Below, one piece after another: positions 60,804 through 64,000 of a stretch of 64,000 nt of DNA. This DNA comes from Lachnospiraceae bacterium (GTDB lineage: Bacteria; Bacillota; Clostridia; Lachnospirales; Lachnospiraceae): the NCBI GenBank assembly GCA_017468395.1, contig JAFUIR010000014.1, positions 102,938 to 166,937 on the forward strand, in the 5' to 3' direction. Under the pieces are notes generated by a model. It had not been told where the DNA came from. It worked only from the letters and a program-made list of their open reading frames with translations, and ran no database searches. Numbering within the stretch: the first letter of the stretch is position 1; each line of letters starts with the position of its first letter. The translations under genes and the position numbers were made by a program.

Positions 60804-60844
60804 ACTTAGGACCAAGATTCGGGTTTTAGGGGATACCCTAATGT

Positions 60845-61037
60845 GAACAGCCTGGCTGTTCAGCGGTGTTGTCGCCTAAGATTCGTGCAACCTTAGGCGT
60901 ATCCTGTTACTTTCGTCAAATAGTGGCGTTGCCTATTTTGACGTTGGGAGGCACTGATTTTCAGAGATTAGTCTGGAGGTCGGTGCCTTTTGTTATGTAT
61001 TTCTTGCACGGCTATCAGTCTCTACAGTCAATTCATG
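60845..61037 (+). repeat. Conserved structured element, copy C (heads the replication/integration module)
   Basis: A longer version of the element at 40318 and 54743. Hairpins in series: AACAGCCTGGCTGTT; CGCCTAAG / CTTAGGCG; CGTCAAATAG / CTATTTTGACG; and GGCACTGA (60950-60957) with TCGGTGCC (60980-60987). The shared tail follows: CCTTTTGTTAT, TTGCACGGCT and CTCTACAGTCAATTCAT. An unsupported small reading frame crosses it (60866-61147), which I do not believe codes. Confidence 0.6.
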
Positions 61038-61064
61038 AAAAAATTTTGTTTCAGTTTTTTCCGT

Positions 61065-61250
61065 CAGCAATTTTTGACTCCATGTATATAGTGAAAAGAA
61101 AATTTTTGAGAAAATATGCCGCATTTTTTGTAATCAGCTTTTTTTGACTCCAAGTACATAGTGAAAACAAAAAGTTTTTAAAAAAGTTTGCCACATTTTT
61201 TGCAATCAGCTTTTTCTGACCCTAAGTACTTAGTGTAAGAAAAATATTTA
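61065..61250 (+). repeat. Three roughly 70-bp direct repeats (iteron-like) before the replication genes
   Basis: Units begin at 61065, 61135 and 61207 with CAGCNNTTTNTGACYC, followed by a variant of AAGTACATAGTGAAAA, an A/T-rich run and GCCACATTTTTTGCAAT. The third copy decays after about 40 bases. Very AT-rich direct repeats directly upstream of a RepA_N-type gene cluster suit an origin of replication for the excised circle. Confidence 0.65.
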
Positions 61251-61296
61251 AGCAGGAAAATGTGAGATTTACAAGATGCAGAGAGGAGGTAATAGG

Positions 61297-61995
61297 ATGC
61301 AGTCAAAGGAAGTAATGAAAAAGTTAGCGGACAACTATGAAACATTAGTATTTGTTAGTAAGCGTTATCCTAGTTCGATGTCGCGATTGAAAAATCTGTT
61401 AATGTCGGAAGGTGTATCGGAAACTTCTGCCCATAGAAAGATTGCAGATTTGGAGACAGAGGCAGGATGTCTAGTGATGGAAAGATGTGGAAGCCTGAAA
61501 CTGAATCAGGAATTGATTTCGCAAATGTTCTTACAAATACAGACAGAGCTTAATCTTCCAAATCGTTTGGCAGAGGAACAAGAGCAACAGTTAGCTGTGT
61601 GGAAACGCAAGGTGGAAGTATTGGAACGGCAAAAGGCGGATGAGGTCAAGGCGCTAAAATCAGAGATTGAAAGCTATAAGCGAATGGTGGAAAGACAGAA
61701 GAAAGATTTTGAAGTAGAGAAAGAACGCTATGAACGTAGTCATAGAATAGACTGGCAATTTTACACGGAAGCTTCCAGAAAACTTGAAGCGGCGGAAGAG
61801 AAGATTGCTGATATGAAGAAGGGCGTATGGTCGTATCTTAAGGTTTGCAGAAAAGACCGAAGAGAAGAACGTTTGAAAGAAAAGCGTATCAAGAGAGAAA
61901 GAAAAGAGCGTCAGAAACTTTATGAAGAAGCCGAGAGAAGGCAGGCAAAAATAGTAAAGGAAATGAGAAAATCCCGTTATGGAAGAGGAGTATAA
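61297..61995 (+). CDS. Coiled-coil protein with HTH-like N-terminus, replication module
   Basis: 232 aa from ATG 61297, with AGAGGAGGTAATA upstream. Residues about 1-80 are compact and HTH-like (SRLKNLLMSEGVSETSAHRKIADLETEAG), suited to DNA binding. Residues about 95-230 are a long Lys/Arg/Glu coiled coil ending in a very basic tail (RIKRERKERQKLYEEAERR). No family named with confidence. It is the first gene of the module after the iteron-like repeats and precedes the RepA_N gene by two bases, so a role in replication, copy control or excision is inferred. Confidence 0.55.
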   Translation: MQSKEVMKKLADNYETLVFVSKRYPSSMSRLKNLLMSEGVSETSAHRKIADLETEAGCLVMERCGSLKLNQELISQMFLQIQTELNLPNRLAEEQEQQLAVWKRKVEVLERQKADEVKALKSEIESYKRMVERQKKDFEVEKERYERSHRIDWQFYTEASRKLEAAEEKIADMKKGVWSYLKVCRKDRREERLKEKRIKRERKERQKLYEEAERRQAKIVKEMRKSRYGRGV

Positions 61996-61997
61996 GA

Positions 61998-62480
61998 ATG
62001 AGCAAATACATGTATGAACATACGAAGATGCCGTCATATTTGCCAATGCCACGGTTTCTTTTGAATTGTCCAATCAGTAACACGGCGAAGATGTTGTATA
62101 TCCGGTTGTTGAGTAAAGCACAATTATCACAAAAGAACCGGTGGCTGGACGGACAGGGAAGAGTGTACTTTATCTATCCCATCCATCAGATGGCTGCAGA
62201 TATGAATAAAAGTGAGACAACTATTAAGGATGCAATGAAGGAATTGGTGAAAGCGCAGTTGTTAGAGAAAATTCCGGAAGGACGAGGGCGACCTAACCGG
62301 TTATACATTTTATTTCCTAATGAGGAACAGGGGCAGAAATCCGCGGTCGGAAATCCGACAGCAGTAGGGCAGAAATCTGTCAGTAACCATGGCGGAAATC
62401 CGTCCCCTAGTAAATATATAAGTAACAATAGAAACAATCATTTAAGAGATTACAACTATGAAGAGGAGGAAAGCTTTTAA
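61998..62480 (+). CDS. RepA_N-type replication initiator domain protein
   Basis: 160 aa. The sequence YEHTKMPSYLPMPRFLLNCPISNTAKMLYIRLLSKAQLSQKN and the following YPIHQMAADMNKSETTIKDAMKELVKAQLLEKIPEGRGRPNRLYI are the winged-helix domain of RepA_N initiators of Firmicute plasmids and integrative elements. The C-terminal half of full-length initiators is absent; short versions like this are common next to Tn916-type integrases. It probably binds the repeats upstream and recruits host helicase with the next gene. Confidence 0.8.
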   Translation: MSKYMYEHTKMPSYLPMPRFLLNCPISNTAKMLYIRLLSKAQLSQKNRWLDGQGRVYFIYPIHQMAADMNKSETTIKDAMKELVKAQLLEKIPEGRGRPNRLYILFPNEEQGQKSAVGNPTAVGQKSVSNHGGNPSPSKYISNNRNNHLRDYNYEEEESF

Positions 62481-62482
62481 TT

Positions 62483-63289
62483 ATGGATAAGGATAAATTC
62501 TATATTGGAAAAGATGGGTTGGAATATTGTGCGGTATGTCAGGAACCAGTGGAAAAGGAGCTTCCGGAGCATGTACAAGAGGTATTTCACATGAAGACGC
62601 ATCCAAGGCAGTGTGCATGTGTGAGAGCACAGATGGAAAAGGAGAAGCAAGAGCGTAAGGAGCGGGAGCATCAACAGGAGGTAGAAAAGAATACTGTAAT
62701 ATGTTTCCCGGAGCGTGCTATGCGAGAGTGGAACTTTGCTAACGATGATGATTCTAATCCTCATATGAGATATGCAAAACAGTATGTGGAACATTGGGAC
62801 GAAGTAAAGAAGAAAGGCATGGGAATGCTACTTTGGGGTGACGTAGGAACCGGGAAGAGCTATATGGCAGCGTGTATTGCAAATGCGTTATTGGAACAGG
62901 AGAAGAGAGTCTTGATGACGAATTTTACTACTATCAGTAACGGAGTCTTTGCTGCCATAGATAAGAATGACTACATAGAAGCTATTTGCGGATATGACTT
63001 ACTTATCTTGGATGATTTGGGTTCGGAACGTAATTCCGGCTTTGTGGTTGAGAATGTCTTTTCGGTACTGGACAGAAGAGTTTGTTCCGATAAGCCAATG
63101 ATTATTACTACGAATCTGACAGTAAAGGAAATGCGAGAAACGAAGAATCTTGATTATAAGAGAATCTACGATAGAGTGCTTGGCAGTTGCCAGCCCATCT
63201 GTATCAAAGGCGAGAGTCATCGTAGAGAAAAAGGAAACCAAAATAAAAGAGTATTTGAACAGATTTTTCGTGAAGAAGAATCGGAATAG
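62483..63289 (+). CDS. DnaC/DnaI-like helicase-loader ATPase
   Basis: 268 aa, starting two bases after the RepA_N gene. The N-terminus has Cys motifs (CAVC ... CACVRA, about residues 13-50) as in DnaI/DnaC-like loaders. The AAA+ core has Walker A GDVGTGKSYMA (about 113-123), Walker B LLILDDLGSE (about 173-182) and a sensor Asn-rich ITTNLT (about 209-214). Family role: loads the replicative helicase at the element's origin. Confidence 0.85.
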   Translation: MDKDKFYIGKDGLEYCAVCQEPVEKELPEHVQEVFHMKTHPRQCACVRAQMEKEKQERKEREHQQEVEKNTVICFPERAMREWNFANDDDSNPHMRYAKQYVEHWDEVKKKGMGMLLWGDVGTGKSYMAACIANALLEQEKRVLMTNFTTISNGVFAAIDKNDYIEAICGYDLLILDDLGSERNSGFVVENVFSVLDRRVCSDKPMIITTNLTVKEMRETKNLDYKRIYDRVLGSCQPICIKGESHRREKGNQNKRVFEQIFREEESE

Positions 63290-63298
63290 GAGGTGTGG

Positions 63299-63505
63299 AT
63301 GAATACTACTTACAACATTCCCGTATGGGAAAAATATACTTTGAGCATTGAAGAAGCGGCAGCATATTTCCGCATCGGAGAACACAAGCTGCGTAATCTC
63401 ATCAACGAGAATAAGAACGCAGATTACCTTCTTTGGAACGGAAATCGTGTTCAAATCAAGCGTGTTAAGTTTGAAAAGTATGTAGATACATTAGAGGCTA
63501 TTTAG
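63299..63505 (+). CDS. xis: Tn916-type excisionase
   Basis: 68 aa from ATG 63299, with TAGGAGG five bases upstream. [49 protein letters not shown] follows Tn916 Xis almost position for position. Xis bends the element ends and drives Int toward excision. It lies directly before int in the standard Tn916 order. Confidence 0.9.
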   Translation: MNTTYNIPVWEKYTLSIEEAAAYFRIGEHKLRNLINENKNADYLLWNGNRVQIKRVKFEKYVDTLEAI

Positions 63506-63587
63506 AGAATAGTTTCTGTCTTAAAAAATAGCAAAATTTGCTGTCTTAAATTTTGCCAGAAGGCTGAATTTTGTAGAAAAAATGGGG

Positions 63588-63625
63588 GAGCTGTGATATA
63601 TTAACACTAAGCCATGTCACAGCTC
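63588..63625 (+). promoter_or_regulatory. Hairpin in the int leader
   Basis: GAGCTGTGA (63588-63596) pairs with TCACAGCTC (63617-63625), 18 bases before the int start and just upstream of its AAGGAG site. It may attenuate or regulate int. Its 3' half contains GCCATGTCACAGC, which recurs inverted at 37942. Confidence 0.55.
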
Positions 63626-63643
63626 TTTGAAAGGAGAATGATT

Positions 63644-64000
63644 ATGAGTAATACAAAGAGACGTGACAATAAAGGAAGAGTGCTTCAGATGGGCGAGTGG
63701 CAACAGGACGATGGAAGATATGTCTATCGTTACATGACTCCATTTGGTCAGAGAAAAGCGGTTTACAGTTGGCGTTTGACTGCTTCGGATCCAACTCCGA
63801 CAGGAAAGCGTAAAGAAAAATCTCTGAGAGAGAAAATCAAGGATATTGAGAAACAGCTAAGATTAGAAACCTTCTGTGAAGACCTTACGGTATGTGAATT
63901 AGTTGAGAAGTATCTGATGACTAAGACCGGAGTAAAACACAGTACTCGTACCGGCTACAAATTTGTGCAAAATATTTTGGAAAAGGAACCATTCGGTAAG
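63644..64000 (+). CDS. int: Tn916-family tyrosine integrase, N-terminal part (runs off the window)
   Basis: 119 codons are visible from ATG 63644 (AAAGGAGAATG upstream). The N-terminal arm-type DNA-binding domain is clear: RRDNKGRVLQMGEWQQDDGRYVYRYMTPFGQ, then KAVYSWRLTASD and KRKEKSLREKI, closely following Tn916 Int. A core-binding domain begins (VCELVEKYLMTKTGVKHSTR). The catalytic domain with RHR..Y lies beyond the edge. In this family int is the last gene, so the right end of the element should be about 1 kb outside the window. A GGATCC site lies inside this gene at 63787-63792. Confidence 0.9.
   Translation, partial: MSNTKRRDNKGRVLQMGEWQQDDGRYVYRYMTPFGQRKAVYSWRLTASDPTPTGKRKEKSLREKIKDIEKQLRLETFCEDLTVCELVEKYLMTKTGVKHSTRTGYKFVQNILEKEPFGK

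Noticed and set aside
60644-61147. Two short reading frames over the palindromes and structured element C
   Set aside because: They cross palindromes and hairpins, have no family resemblance and no good ribosome sites.

Overview
The window looks like a chromosome segment of an anaerobic Firmicute of the Lachnospiraceae type. Family-level cues are the group A [FeFe]-hydrogenase, the exosortase-G (XrtG) locus, an NhaC-type antiporter, a carbohydrate ABC operon, zinc-ribbon and lipoprotein surface genes, and a Tn916-family excisionase/integrase pair. Ribosome binding sites are strong AGGAGG types and sigma-A-like promoters are recognisable. The species cannot be named from the sequence.

Bases 1 to about 37,600 are ordinary chromosome. 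In order: the 3' part of an nhaC-like gene coupled to a coiled-coil PilZ protein; a zinc-ribbon membrane protein; an ABC-2 export operon (ATPase plus two permeases); a carbohydrate ABC uptake operon (UgpC-type ATPase, two permeases, lipoprotein binding protein); a small OB-fold-like lipoprotein; a 254-nt foldback; a leftward DUF2971/NUDIX pair; a chemoreceptor-like membrane protein; a leftward three-domain response regulator; a flavoprotein plus [FeFe]-hydrogenase pair; a hybrid histidine kinase; the XrtG locus (two large GT-C-like membrane proteins, a PASTA-like surface protein, two pterin-synthase-related proteins, XrtG and its glycosyltransferase); three small unrelated genes; and a second hybrid kinase.

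From about 37.6 kb to the right edge the DNA is visibly more AT-rich and reads as one integrative element packed with anti-phage genes. It ends with RepA_N-type and DnaC-like replication genes, a Tn916-type xis and the 5' part of a Tn916-type int that runs off the window. No relaxase, coupling protein or conjugation gene is seen. The cargo falls into modules: (1) a KAP-family NTPase; (2) an HTH gene and an eight-gene operon of about 13.8 kb with DrmA and DrmB homologues (the DISARM core), a Dam-type adenine methylase, a GHKL ATPase, a UvrD-like helicase, a NERD-nuclease helicase and two unrecognised proteins, a combination matching neither described DISARM class; (3) an XRE regulator, an HNH nuclease with an SRA-like N-terminus, a MutT/NudG-like NUDIX enzyme, a ParA-type ATPase and a SIR2-domain protein; (4) a complete BamHI-type restriction-modification system (R, C and M) with tandem C-boxes between divergent promoters.

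A noncoding element with conserved sequence and foldable structure occurs three times in the same orientation (about 40.32, 54.74 and 60.85 kb). Each copy sits just upstream of a small regulator or putative DNA-binding gene that opens a module. Two copies are preceded by long perfect or near-perfect palindromes. Together with the novel DISARM-like operon, this repeated module-header element is the most promising undescribed biology here.
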